Shown: positions 32,164-39,747, counted from the first letter of the stretch. The stretch is 39,773 bases of DNA from Clostridia bacterium (GCA_017443595.1 JAFSYU010000035.1:1-39773), one strand, 5' to 3'. Numbers and translations: made by a program. The notes: a model not told the origin generated them from the letters alone.

Positions 32164-33756
32164 TCAAAACGGCAATCCTTTGTCAAGCAGCCACAGCGGG
32201 CTTACGAACGTTCTGCCTACGGAGAAGCCGAGGTGCATACGCGAGCTGTCGCCGAAGCCGCTGTCGTCGGACTTGGCTATCACCTCGCCCTGCGCTACCG
32301 TCTGTCCGACGGTCACGTTGCTTATATCAACTCTGCAGTACCACGAACGCGCGCCTCTGCCGTGATCGATCACTATCGTTCCGCCGTGTATCGGCATCTC
32401 GCCGACGTACACGACCGTGCCGGACATGATCGCTTTTACGTCGGAGCCTTTTGAAACGTCGTAGTCTATACCGTCGTGACGTGCTTTTCCGTCCGTCGCC
32501 TGGAGCGTTACGTAGTTGCCGTAGCCGGTCTTGTGGTCGCTGCGCTTTGTGGGAACTTTTACTGATTCACCGGCGCAGAGCATTTCAGACGACGAGGAGG
32601 ACGTGAACACGGATTCCTGTATATCTTTTTCCTTGCCGAGATTCGCCTCGGAGAACACGGATCTTATTACGTCTTCGCGTTCCGTATACGTCTTGCTGTT
32701 GTATTTGACCTCGCGCACGGTTATGTTCTGTTCAAACAGCACGCCGTCGTAAGTAAGTCTCAACGTATACTCGCCGGGCTCGGTCTCATACGAGGTGGGC
32801 AGGAACGCAAACGCGTTTGCTCCGTCGTCGTAAAACTCCGGCAGACCCTTCATTTCGGGCGTGCAATCCACGGTTATGCCTCGCGCGGACGCGTTTTTAA
32901 CGCTTATGCCTATTATGCCGCCCTGCTGAATATCGGTTGCGGTAAAGGAGAATTCCGCGTCGGGCAGGATATAGGCGTTGAACTGATACGTCGCTTCGCC
33001 GTAGGAGTTCTGTCCTTCTTCCTCCGCCCATTTGGCGTGGATCTGTATCCTGTAATATTTGGCTTCCTTTGCGGGGATTCCGGTAAAGTCTTCAAGCAGT
33101 TTGGAGAAAAGCTGTTCTCCGCCGTCCGAAACGGACACTACTGCGTTGGTGGGCTTTCTTGAAAAAGCTATGCCGAGCGTCTTTTTGGATATTTTTTCTA
33201 TATTTTTGACTTCCGTTACGGTGGGAACGGAAATAGGTGTGTAGTTTCCGTCTACCGTGCTGTAATTCCAGGATATTTCCGAAGGAGAGATGACCGTGCC
33301 GGCGTCTCCGACGGTAAGTACGGGAACCGCCGTGTTATACAGGCTTACCGCGTACGATTTTTCCATAAAGCTGCGGCTCTTGAGGCTGTCCGCTTTATAG
33401 CACTTGTCCTCGCCGTCCTTGAAATAGACCTGATCAGGTCTTTCAGCGGACATATAGAAGCAGAACGTCGCTACAGTGTCGCCTCTCGTATACGCCATGA
33501 CAAAAGTCTTAAAGCCGTATACCGCGTCCGGTATGGAATTGACGGCAACACCGTCCGCCAGCTCCGTCAGAAACTTGATCTCATCCTTGTCGTCCACAGT
33601 GAAGGTGTTGGAATTTGCGTCCGTTATAGTTACGCGGCTGACTCCCTCCGGGTCTTTGACGATTTCCGGAGCTTTTGGCCTGTAAAGGATTATCGCGAGT
33701 ACGGCGGGTATAATCATTATCGCCACACATATCACAATAACGATCTTATTCTTCAT
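32164..33756 (-). CDS. Membrane-anchored M23-like (LytM) protein with a degenerate active site
   Basis: 530 residues. An N-terminal transmembrane segment (about 4-24) precedes a long extracytoplasmic region (about 25-400) of probable beta domains, and a C-terminal LytM/M23 domain (about 405-530). The HxxxD motif is present (His427, Asp431), but the His expected in the Y-x-H-L motif is Arg475 (YCRV) and the second His of HLHF is Gly510 (HLGF; His508 kept). Zinc binding and catalysis therefore look compromised. Inactive LytM proteins act as scaffolds or in sporulation (SpoIIQ-like channels), an inference here only. It is the last gene of the fba operon, 18 bases after the thioesterase gene. A 3' stub of a paralogue lies at 29521. 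Confidence 0.8.
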   Translation of the reverse strand: MKNKIVIVICVAIMIIPAVLAIILYRPKAPEIVKDPEGVSRVTITDANSNTFTVDDKDEIKFLTELADGVAVNSIPDAVYGFKTFVMAYTRGDTVATFCFYMSAERPDQVYFKDGEDKCYKADSLKSRSFMEKSYAVSLYNTAVPVLTVGDAGTVISPSEISWNYSTVDGNYTPISVPTVTEVKNIEKISKKTLGIAFSRKPTNAVVSVSDGGEQLFSKLLEDFTGIPAKEAKYYRIQIHAKWAEEEGQNSYGEATYQFNAYILPDAEFSFTATDIQQGGIIGISVKNASARGITVDCTPEMKGLPEFYDDGANAFAFLPTSYETEPGEYTLRLTYDGVLFEQNITVREVKYNSKTYTEREDVIRSVFSEANLGKEKDIQESVFTSSSSSEMLCAGESVKVPTKRSDHKTGYGNYVTLQATDGKARHDGIDYDVSKGSDVKAIMSGTVVYVGEMPIHGGTIVIDHGRGARSWYCRVDISNVTVGQTVAQGEVIAKSDDSGFGDSSRMHLGFSVGRTFVSPLWLLDKGLPF

Positions 33757-33774
33757 ATGTTTTTCCTCTCCCGT

Positions 33775-34497
33775 TCATTCGATAATAAATTCAGCTTCCG
33801 CGTTTACCTGACCGTTGCTTTTTATGGTGCGGAAACATCTTACTCCGTCTGTTTCCGCGGTGTATATTTTAAGTTCCTCGCCGAGCGGTGCCTCCGACAG
33901 ATACGATATGTTAAGCGATACCACGCGGCAGTTCTTTTTCTGCCTTACCTCCGGCGCAAACGAAAACAGCATGTCCGCGTAAACGGTGTTGTTCATATGT
34001 CCGTTTATGTCGCAGTCCGCGTAATAGACCGTGCGTTCCCCGCACAAGGCGTACTCTATGTCGCGGCGCAAGGTGCGATGCGGCACGTCGATATCAACGG
34101 TATCGTCGTCCGAATGGACGGCTGTGTCTATCTCCGTCACGCGGTGTATTTTTCTGTCTTCAACTCCTATAAGCCCCCATACGGACGCCGCTTCCGCTAT
34201 AAGATCGTCTCCGCGGAAGAGCTTGTATAAGCGGTTGAAAACAACGCCGTGACAGTCCGTCAGCCACGATTCCGCGCGTATCCTTTCATGCGGGTGAAGA
34301 TCCGTGTATATGCTTGCGTTTATACGGCTCAGAATAAAGGCTTTTCCGCTGTCAAAGAGATCTTTGTACGAAAATCCCGTTGTATACAGCTGAAGATTGG
34401 CGCATTCCTGCATATAGCGAAGCACCGCGGACGGACGGACGCCGCCCATATAATCCTCGTCGTGTGAATTTACGTCAAAATAACAGGTATATTTCAT
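33775..34497 (-). CDS. Acyl-ACP thioesterase (FatA/B-type)
   Basis: 240 residues, a usual size for bacterial acyl-ACP thioesterases. It contains two hotdog domains: the first begins YTCYFDVNSHDEDY and has LRYMQECA; the second has the motif YYADCDINGHMNNTVY, holding the Asn/His catalytic region (NGHMNN). The enzyme releases free fatty acids from acyl-ACP in the cytoplasm. Its ATG overlaps the stop of fba by one base (TAATG). The link to a fructose-bisphosphate aldolase gene has no obvious pathway logic, so co-expression may be coincidental. Confidence 0.88.
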   Translation of the reverse strand: MKYTCYFDVNSHDEDYMGGVRPSAVLRYMQECANLQLYTTGFSYKDLFDSGKAFILSRINASIYTDLHPHERIRAESWLTDCHGVVFNRLYKLFRGDDLIAEAASVWGLIGVEDRKIHRVTEIDTAVHSDDDTVDIDVPHRTLRRDIEYALCGERTVYYADCDINGHMNNTVYADMLFSFAPEVRQKKNCRVVSLNISYLSEAPLGEELKIYTAETDGVRCFRTIKSNGQVNAEAEFIIE

Positions 34498-35426
34498 TAC
34501 GCTCTGTTATCGGAGCCGAGCACGTTTTTGATCTTATGCTCCACCGTCGCCTTGATATCCTTGCGCGCGGCGCCGAGATATTTTCTCGGATCGAAAACGT
34601 CCGGGCTTTCCGCGAATATCTTTCTTATCGCCGCGGTCATCGCAAGGCGTATGTCGGTATCCATGTTTATTTTGCAAACGGCAAGAGACGCCGCTTCACG
34701 CAGTATGTGTTCGGGAACGCCCGCCGCGGATTTCATGTTTCCGCCGTACGCGTTTATCGTTTCTATGACTTTCGGATCGACGGACGAAGCGCCGTGAAGC
34801 ACTATCGGATATTCCGGCATGAGCTTCTGTATTTCACGGAGTATATCCATTCTAAGCTCCGCTTTGCCGGAGAATTTATACGCGCCGTGGCTCGTGCCTA
34901 TGGCTATGGCAAGGCTGTCGCAGCCGGAAAGCGAAACGAATTTAACGGCGTCCGCCGGGTCGGTATAAAACGCGTGCTCGGATGAAACGTTAACGTCGTC
35001 CTCAACGCCGGCAAGTCTGCCGAGTTCCGCTTCAACTGTAACGTCGTATTTGTGCGCGTATTCAACGACTTTTGCGGTAAGCTCCGCGTTCTGCTCGAAA
35101 GGCAGATGCGAAGCGTCTATCATAACGGATGAAAATCCGCAGTCAACGCACATTTTGCACGTTTCAAAATCGGGGCCGTGGTCAAGGTGAAGAGCAAGGT
35201 CCACGCCCGTTTCTTTAACAGCCGCTTCCACCATGGCTATAAGGTAGCCGGCTCTCGCGTATGCAAGCGCGCTTGACGATACCTGAAGTATGACGGGGGA
35301 TTTCAGTTCCGCCGCCGCGTCGACTACAGCCTGGATGATTTCCATGTTGTTGATATTGAAAGCTCCTATGGCGTAACCACCCTGATACGCCTTTTTAAAC
35401 ATTTCTTTGGTATTTACTATTGCCAT
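34497..35426 (-). CDS. fba: Class II fructose-bisphosphate aldolase
   Basis: 309 residues. Asp82 and His83 in LHLDHG, His180 in SHGAYKF and His211 in LHGASS are the catalytic and zinc-binding residues of class II aldolases. The start MAIVNTKEMF and the IGAFNINNME stretch are typical. It cleaves fructose 1,6-bisphosphate in glycolysis and gluconeogenesis. GGAGAGG lies before the ATG. Promoter at 35459-35487. It overlaps the downstream thioesterase gene by one base and heads a three-gene operon. Confidence 0.95.
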   Translation of the reverse strand: MAIVNTKEMFKKAYQGGYAIGAFNINNMEIIQAVVDAAAELKSPVILQVSSSALAYARAGYLIAMVEAAVKETGVDLALHLDHGPDFETCKMCVDCGFSSVMIDASHLPFEQNAELTAKVVEYAHKYDVTVEAELGRLAGVEDDVNVSSEHAFYTDPADAVKFVSLSGCDSLAIAIGTSHGAYKFSGKAELRMDILREIQKLMPEYPIVLHGASSVDPKVIETINAYGGNMKSAAGVPEHILREAASLAVCKINMDTDIRLAMTAAIRKIFAESPDVFDPRKYLGAARKDIKATVEHKIKNVLGSDNRA

Positions 35427-35458
35427 TTTTTCCTCTCCGTTTGTGTATATTTTTTTGT

Positions 35459-35487
35459 ATTATACTATATAAGCAAAAAAAAATCAA
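35459..35487 (-). promoter_or_regulatory. Promoter of the fba operon
   Basis: On the minus strand: TTGATT (35487-35482), a 17-base spacer containing a T-run, and TATAAT (35464-35459). Confidence 0.75.
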
Positions 35488-35566
35488 CACAATATTGTGA
35501 CTTTTCGTTGGCAAAACCGTCCCGCGGCGCATAAAATATAATAAAACCACAGATGAGGAGGATGAT

Positions 35567-35719
35567 ATGAAAAGGTGTAAATGCGCGGCAGGCGCAGCGA
35601 CCGGCGCGGCGATCTGCTTCAGCTTAGGCGTCCTGCTCTCTTTCTTTTTGCCGTATTACGTTATGATAATAGCGCTGTCCGTTATTATTCTGTTGATCTG
35701 CATACTGAATATAATTTGA
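35567..35719 (+). CDS. 50-aa hydrophobic membrane protein upstream of spoVM
   Basis: 50 residues, too short for the usual cut-offs but with a strong GAGGAGGAT ribosome site. It begins KRCKCAAGAATG, with two cysteines, and continues as two hydrophobic stretches (ICFSLGVLLSFFL and VMIIALSVIILLICIL) that form one or two membrane segments. It ends 10 bases before the spoVM start, so the two are probably cotranscribed. A possible sporulation-type -10 (CATAAAATA, 35530-35538) precedes it, but no matching -35 was found. Function unknown; a spore-envelope role is suggested by context only. Confidence 0.7.
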   Translation: MKRCKCAAGAATGAAICFSLGVLLSFFLPYYVMIIALSVIILLICILNII

Positions 35720-35729
35720 GGGAGTTGTT

Positions 35730-35807
35730 ATGAAAATAGTTATTATAAAACCGCCGAAACTCGTTGCGGGCATTTTGAAGCTTGTTATAAAAAATCAGGA
35801 CAGATGA
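35730..35807 (+). CDS. spoVM: Stage V sporulation protein M (25 aa)
   Basis: 25 residues: MKIVIIKPPKLVAGILKLVI, then KNQDR. The pattern MK-x3-IK-x-PK-x3-GI matches Bacillus SpoVM at the same positions, including Pro9 and Gly14. SpoVM is an amphipathic helix that senses the convex forespore membrane and anchors SpoIVA to begin spore-coat assembly. GAGGGAG lies before the ATG. The gene follows a small membrane-protein gene and ends at a hairpin. It is the clearest sign that this organism can sporulate. Confidence 0.8.
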   Translation: MKIVIIKPPKLVAGILKLVIKNQDR

Positions 35808-35817
35808 AAAACGCCCG

Positions 35818-35862
35818 GAGGGACACTTGCAACAGAGCCTGTGTCCCTCGCGGTTTGTTTAC
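35818..35862 (+). terminator. Hairpin after spoVM
   Basis: GAGGGACAC (35818-35826) and GTGTCCCTC (35841-35849) pair perfectly around a 14-base loop; the tail has only short T-runs. Confidence 0.65.
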
Positions 35863-35921
35863 GGGCTTGATGCGAACGGATCGCAGTGAAATCTAAAAAC
35901 AATATATGGAGGACACTACGG

Positions 35922-35981
35922 ATGAATTCGATCCGCCGCCGTGCCATAGAGATCGTCTTAGACGAAATTATTTACCAATAA
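35922..35981 (+). CDS. Possible 19-aa small protein
   Basis: A GGAGGA ribosome site is followed after about eight bases by an ATG and 19 codons (MNSIRRRAIEIVLDEIIYQ), which would make a short amphipathic helix. It ends just before the hairpin at 35991. Support is only the ribosome site and the terminator after it; it may equally be chance sequence or a short leader. Confidence 0.3.
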   Translation: MNSIRRRAIEIVLDEIIYQ

Positions 35982-35990
35982 CAACAGCGC

Positions 35991-36015
35991 GAGGCGGTGA
36001 ATTGTTCACCGCCTC
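35991..36015. terminator. Perfect 11-bp hairpin before the convergent sigma-fusion gene
   Basis: GAGGCGGTGAA (35991-36001) and TTCACCGCCTC (36005-36015) with a 3-base loop. It lies between the spoVM region and the end of the minus-strand sigma-fusion gene, so it can terminate either side; flanking T-runs are weak. Confidence 0.65.
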
Positions 36016-36053
36016 GTGAATTTAAAGAGTATCAGAGTTAAAAACGGTATGTG

Positions 36054-37628
36054 TCATTTTTTGACTCCCCACATTGTGATCGGTATTTTTTCATCCGGTA
36101 CTGTGATAATACCGTCTTTCACCAGCGTTTCAAAAATGATCGCCGCGGTGTCAAGGCGGTAGCTTATAGCGGCTATCGTGCCGCATTGGTCTCGCACGGA
36201 AGGAGGGCAATGCTCGGCAAGCAGTTGTGCCGCTTTATCCGAATATTCTTTCATCAACTCAGCCTCTTTTTCAATAACGGGCGAAAGAATATCGATTAAA
36301 TGATCGTATGTACCCTCGTCAAAAACAGGAAATTTTGCATATACGGCGCCGTCTTTCACGTCTATAACGTTCTTTTCAGTCAATTCCTCAATAGCTTTTT
36401 CATCAATATACCGGACAGTAGTTTCGTCGATAGCCGATAAAATCAGCCTTGCGTTATCTCCAAACCAACCGGATAAGATGCGTGAGCACTTTTCAAAAAC
36501 TTTGTAATTTTCCGTTGAAAACCACGAGCTGTCTTCGCTGTCAGCCACGTGCATGGAAATGCCTGTGAATTTCATAAATTCATAGTTATTGTCATGTCCC
36601 CATACAAAACCGCTGCATCCGAGCGGCAAAGGCTTGAATTCTCCATAGGGATGTTTTCCGTTCGCTTTGTTAAAAGCGTTTACAGAGACGATATTCATTG
36701 CTGAAATTATCAAACAGTTATCGTCAAGATCAACGTCTTTATACGCCTCTTTTATTTCCGGCAAAAGCGCTTTGACGTCTTCAAACAATTCTTTTGAGAT
36801 ATTCTTGAAAAAATCCTTTGTTTTGTTTTCAAGTTCTTTTTCAAAATCTTTTGTGAGTATCACGAGATTTGTCTGATACTTGTCCTTATTATGTAAAAGC
36901 AGTCCCGCGTCCGTAAGTATTTTGATTTCTTCCTCAAGATACGGCATCGAGACGCCGAGCTCAAGAGAAAGCTCCTTTTCCGTCATCGGCGTATAATACG
37001 CCGACAGCAGGATAGAGCCGGGAAGCTTTCTGTTGCAAATATTACTGTAATAATTCTTGTCTCCCCAGAAATTCAGTCTGAATATGCCGGGGTTATAGCT
37101 TTTTTCACCGTAAGTTCTTTCCATACCGATACCTTCTTTCAATAATTGCCTTGTTTTGAACAGGTGGTATTTCACCATTTCAAGGCTTAAATTTTGTTGT
37201 TCTGCAATTTCTTTGCAGCTTTTGTTTTGGAAATAATAGGCAAGGCAAACTTCACGGTTGGTTTTTGAGAGCAGCGAAAGTTCGCGCCGCAAACGCGAAA
37301 GTTCCTCGTTTTTGCTCTCGCGCTCCGTCAGCTCCTCCTCGGGCGACGGCAGGGTATCTGCCTCCGTGTTCCCGTCGGGAAGCGGTAAAAACGATTTGCG
37401 GCGTTCTTTTTGTTTTATGAATTTGCGGAACGTATTTTCCGCGACCTTCCACAAAAATCCCCAGAACGCCTCTTCGTCTCTGATCCTTTCCGCCGATCTC
37501 AACACCTCGTACACTATCTGCTGAGTCAGGTCGTCCACGTCGTCCTTGTCGTAAAGACGCGCGAACGCGTAACCGTAGATATTGTTCAGATTATCCGAGA
37601 TAAGTTGTGAGGCGTGTTTGTTTTCCAT
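36054..37628 (-). CDS. ECF-type sigma factor fused to a winged-helix and large C-terminal domain
   Basis: 524 residues; AAAAGGT lies directly before the ATG. Region 2 (about 10-80) contains YGYAFARLYDKDDVDDLTQQ and region 4 (about 115-165) contains SKTNREVCLAYYFQNKSCKEI, then the HTH ending YHLFKTRQLLKEG. After the sigma part, about 195-250 form a winged-helix-like module (MTEKELSLELGVSMPYLEEEI, AGLLLHNKDKY). Residues of about 260-520 are a mixed helical domain with no motif I recognise. The extra 350 residues probably control sigma activity in place of an anti-sigma factor. No anti-sigma gene is adjacent. Confidence 0.8.
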   Translation of the reverse strand: MENKHASQLISDNLNNIYGYAFARLYDKDDVDDLTQQIVYEVLRSAERIRDEEAFWGFLWKVAENTFRKFIKQKERRKSFLPLPDGNTEADTLPSPEEELTERESKNEELSRLRRELSLLSKTNREVCLAYYFQNKSCKEIAEQQNLSLEMVKYHLFKTRQLLKEGIGMERTYGEKSYNPGIFRLNFWGDKNYYSNICNRKLPGSILLSAYYTPMTEKELSLELGVSMPYLEEEIKILTDAGLLLHNKDKYQTNLVILTKDFEKELENKTKDFFKNISKELFEDVKALLPEIKEAYKDVDLDDNCLIISAMNIVSVNAFNKANGKHPYGEFKPLPLGCSGFVWGHDNNYEFMKFTGISMHVADSEDSSWFSTENYKVFEKCSRILSGWFGDNARLILSAIDETTVRYIDEKAIEELTEKNVIDVKDGAVYAKFPVFDEGTYDHLIDILSPVIEKEAELMKEYSDKAAQLLAEHCPPSVRDQCGTIAAISYRLDTAAIIFETLVKDGIITVPDEKIPITMWGVKK

Positions 37629-37789
37629 ACCTTTTCATTTCCTTTTTGAAAGCTTTCACCTATATAGTATCGGTTGGTGTGGTTTGGTTAATGGTGATTT
37701 CATTTTTTTGCCGTCGAATTTCTCCGGCGGCAAAGCTTTTAACCGTATATGATGATCTGTTTGTTCGTGTATGGGATGATCTGCCCTCC

Positions 37790-37915
37790 CGTATGCCTCC
37801 TCCAAGGCAGGCGGCACGGCTTTGCCGTGACAGAAGGAGTTCCCCTCTCCTTCAGGCGCTTCACGCCGGCTCCCTCAAAGAGAGAGCCTTTCAAAAGCCC
37901 CGATACGTCGGGAGG
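37790..37915. repeat. Degenerate REP-like palindromes upstream of the GGGGTTC array
   Basis: The intergenic region holds CACGGC-TTT-GCCGTG (37815-37829), GGAGTTCCCCTCTCC-type inverted segments and a CTCCCTCAAAGAGAGAG stretch near 37870-37886, resembling the CTCCCTC/GAGGGAG family found inside the FliB-like gene. No coding sequence is evident in 37629-37930. Confidence 0.5.
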
Positions 37916-37930
37916 GGACAGGGGGGTATG

Positions 37931-38123
37931 GGGGGTTCTCGGCGGAGCCGAGCAAAGGGGTTCCCCGTTGCGAACATAGTGAGCAATGGGGGTTCCCGTG
38001 AGGGGTGGCCCGGGGTTCCCCGAAAACGAGGTACGAGTTTTTGGGGGTTCACGGGTGGGCGACCCACCATAATTCGTCCCGCAGAAGGGGTTCCCCGACG
38101 CGAACTGGAGAGCGTTGGGGGTT
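37931..38123. repeat. Seven-copy GGGGTTC array around variable hairpins
   Basis: GGGGTTC occurs at 37931, 37956, 37988, 38011, 38043, 38086 and 38117. Two forms alternate: an odd-numbered form GGGGGTTC-N-CG and an even-numbered form GGGGTTCCCCG. Each stretch from an even to an odd copy is a short imperfect palindrome with different arms (ttgc/gcaa, aaaac/gtttt, acgc/gcgt) and a similar middle (GAACATAGTGAG, GAGGTACGAG, GAACTGGAGAG). Other gaps contain CTCGGC/GCCGAG and GGTGGG/CCCACC hairpins. The array fills the gap between two sigma-factor genes and has no coding sequence. Confidence 0.8.
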
Positions 38124-38177
38124 CCCGTAGGGACGCCGATTTTATTCTTTCTTATTTATTATATGTTCTTTAAGACG

Positions 38178-38231
38178 GGCGATCAATGATCGCCTGCCTA
38201 AAAAAATAAAAAGCGGTGTCGCCTTTGGCGA
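38178..38231 (-). terminator. Possible terminator region after the second sigma-fusion gene
   Basis: Two small hairpins, GGCGATC/GATCGCC (38178-38194) and TCGCC/GGCGA (38219-38231), with a T-rich tract between them on the minus strand (A-rich 38199-38212 on the plus strand). The stem nearest the T-tract is short, so this is tentative. Confidence 0.4.
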
Positions 38232-38281
38232 AATTTGGGGCTTTTTTGAGGCAGGGGGTCGGCGCCTCGACAAACATTAAC

Positions 38282-39601
38282 TTATATAATGTAATCGGTA
38301 ATGCAGTCATACCAGTGGACGTACGTTTTCCCGTTAACGGTCAGGCGTTCGTTATCGGGCAGCATTTCGCTCCACGTTTTTTTATACCGCTGCAAGCACC
38401 ATTTATCGGGATTGAATCTGCGCCACAGTACCGTTTTTCCGTTTTTGTCTAAGAACTGTTCGGACAGGATGCCCTCGTCGTAGGTGCCTGTGTCTATTAC
38501 GCAGACTGTATCGTATTCTTTGCCGCCGATCCTTACGGTATAGCGTCCGACGATATCGAGCAAAAAGTCTTTTCCCTCGCTCGTGATCTTATCGCCGTCC
38601 ATGCTGATAATGCCTTTTTGCTTCAGGTGCACTTCGTTTCCGCAGTTATCTTCGCCGTAGCCCCAGTTCGGCAAAAATTCGTCTCCGTCAAGGAACGTAT
38701 AGCACTTTTTTACGCCGTTTTCGTAATGGCTTTCGGCAAGGATACGGCAGTGCGTGTCCGTCAGCTGCGCTATGAATCTGCGGTCCACGGTGAGAACGTC
38801 GCCGTCTTTTTCGGTATCTGCTCTTACTCTGTTCGGCTCCATCGGCTCGTACTCTTTCGCGGTGATCTCAACGCCTTCAATACCGTGTATCTCGGCTCTG
38901 CCGACGACCTCCATATCGCAAATTTCCGTGCGGCGGCGCTGCGGCAGATCGTACGCCGCCCAGGTCAGTTTTTCCCCCTGCTTCGGCACGATGAACCAAC
39001 CCATCATCTCTTCCCATTTTACCTCAAACGGTTCTTTTTCGGATCTTGTAATACTGTATTCCGGCAGAAATTCCGGCATTTTGTTCTTTTTCATGTTTTT
39101 TTCTCCTTTCGTTATCGGGTCATACGGATATTCCCGCCTGAAATTCGCTTTTGCGGTGAATAAGCGGCTTTTGACGGTTCCGAGCGGGATACCGAGCTTC
39201 TCGGAGATCTGTGCCTGCGGCATCTGTTTGAAAAAGTACAGATAAAGTATCTGTTTATCCTTATCTCCGAGCTTTTCAAGCGTTTCCCGCACGACGGATA
39301 CGGTCGTTATGCCCTGCGCGCCGTAGGAAAGCTCTGATTCGCGCAGCTCGTCGATCGGAATTTCCAGGCATTTTGCTTTATCTCTGAAATAATCATTGCA
39401 TTTATGCCTCGCAATACCGAGAAGCCACGGTTTAAATAAACTTTTATCTTTCAACCCGTCAAAGCTCTGAAATGCCGCTATGCAGGTCTCCTGCAGCACG
39501 TCGTCGGCGTCGTGTCTGTTTCCGATACGGAATCTGAAAAACCGCTGCAGAACAGACATTTCTTTTTTTAGCAGCTCTTCAAAATCGCCCGTAATACTCA
39601 C
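38282..39601 (-). CDS. ECF-type sigma factor fused to a C-terminal sensor-like domain
   Basis: About 439 residues from GTG 39601; a GTG at 39634 would add 11 residues, and neither has a good ribosome site. Region 2 (about 10-75) has FRIGNRHDADDVLQETCIAAF and region 4 (about 105-155) has EKLGDKDKQILYLYFFKQMP and the helix GIPLGTVKSRLFTAK. A junction near residue 170-190 (KNMKKNKMPEFLPEYSITRS) leads to a beta-rich domain of about 260 residues with FIAQLTDTHCRILAESHY, GRYTVRIGGKEYDTVCV and, at the very end, VHWYDCITDYII. I recall this long architecture from gut Clostridia; the ligand is unknown. It is the second sigma fusion in a row on this strand. Confidence 0.8.
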   Translation of the reverse strand: MSITGDFEELLKKEMSVLQRFFRFRIGNRHDADDVLQETCIAAFQSFDGLKDKSLFKPWLLGIARHKCNDYFRDKAKCLEIPIDELRESELSYGAQGITTVSVVRETLEKLGDKDKQILYLYFFKQMPQAQISEKLGIPLGTVKSRLFTAKANFRREYPYDPITKGEKNMKKNKMPEFLPEYSITRSEKEPFEVKWEEMMGWFIVPKQGEKLTWAAYDLPQRRRTEICDMEVVGRAEIHGIEGVEITAKEYEPMEPNRVRADTEKDGDVLTVDRRFIAQLTDTHCRILAESHYENGVKKCYTFLDGDEFLPNWGYGEDNCGNEVHLKQKGIISMDGDKITSEGKDFLLDIVGRYTVRIGGKEYDTVCVIDTGTYDEGILSEQFLDKNGKTVLWRRFNPDKWCLQRYKKTWSEMLPDNERLTVNGKTYVHWYDCITDYII

Positions 39602-39713
39602 CTCGCTTTCAAGTAGGATCAAAACCGGTTTCACTTAGGGTAACGAGAATTATCCGAACCACGTTTTCGGACGGCATCTCGCCGCTCCTGCTTCGTTAAA
39701 CCCCTTGCTGTTA

Positions 39714-39747
39714 CGTATAGTAGCACCTGCGGGCTTTGCCTCGCAGG
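39714..39747 (-). promoter_or_regulatory. TACTATA element and hairpin upstream of the last sigma gene
   Basis: On the minus strand TACTATACG (39722-39714) lies about 110 bases before the sigma gene start, next to a CCTGC/GCAGG hairpin (39726-39747). A closely similar TACTATATA is found upstream of the other two sigma genes (29778-29786 and, minus strand, 37669-37661). It may be the -10 of an autoregulated promoter; no conserved -35 was found. Confidence 0.35.

Noticed and set aside
37931..38123. Possible CRISPR or origin iterons
   Set aside because: Seven short GGGGTTC units with irregular spacing of 23-43 bases around hairpins; no cas genes, replication gene or DnaA boxes nearby.
37607..38173. 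188-codon plus-strand frame between the two sigma genes
   Set aside because: It reads through the palindromic repeats and the GGGGTTC array, giving Gly/Arg/Pro-rich sequence without a domain or ribosome site.
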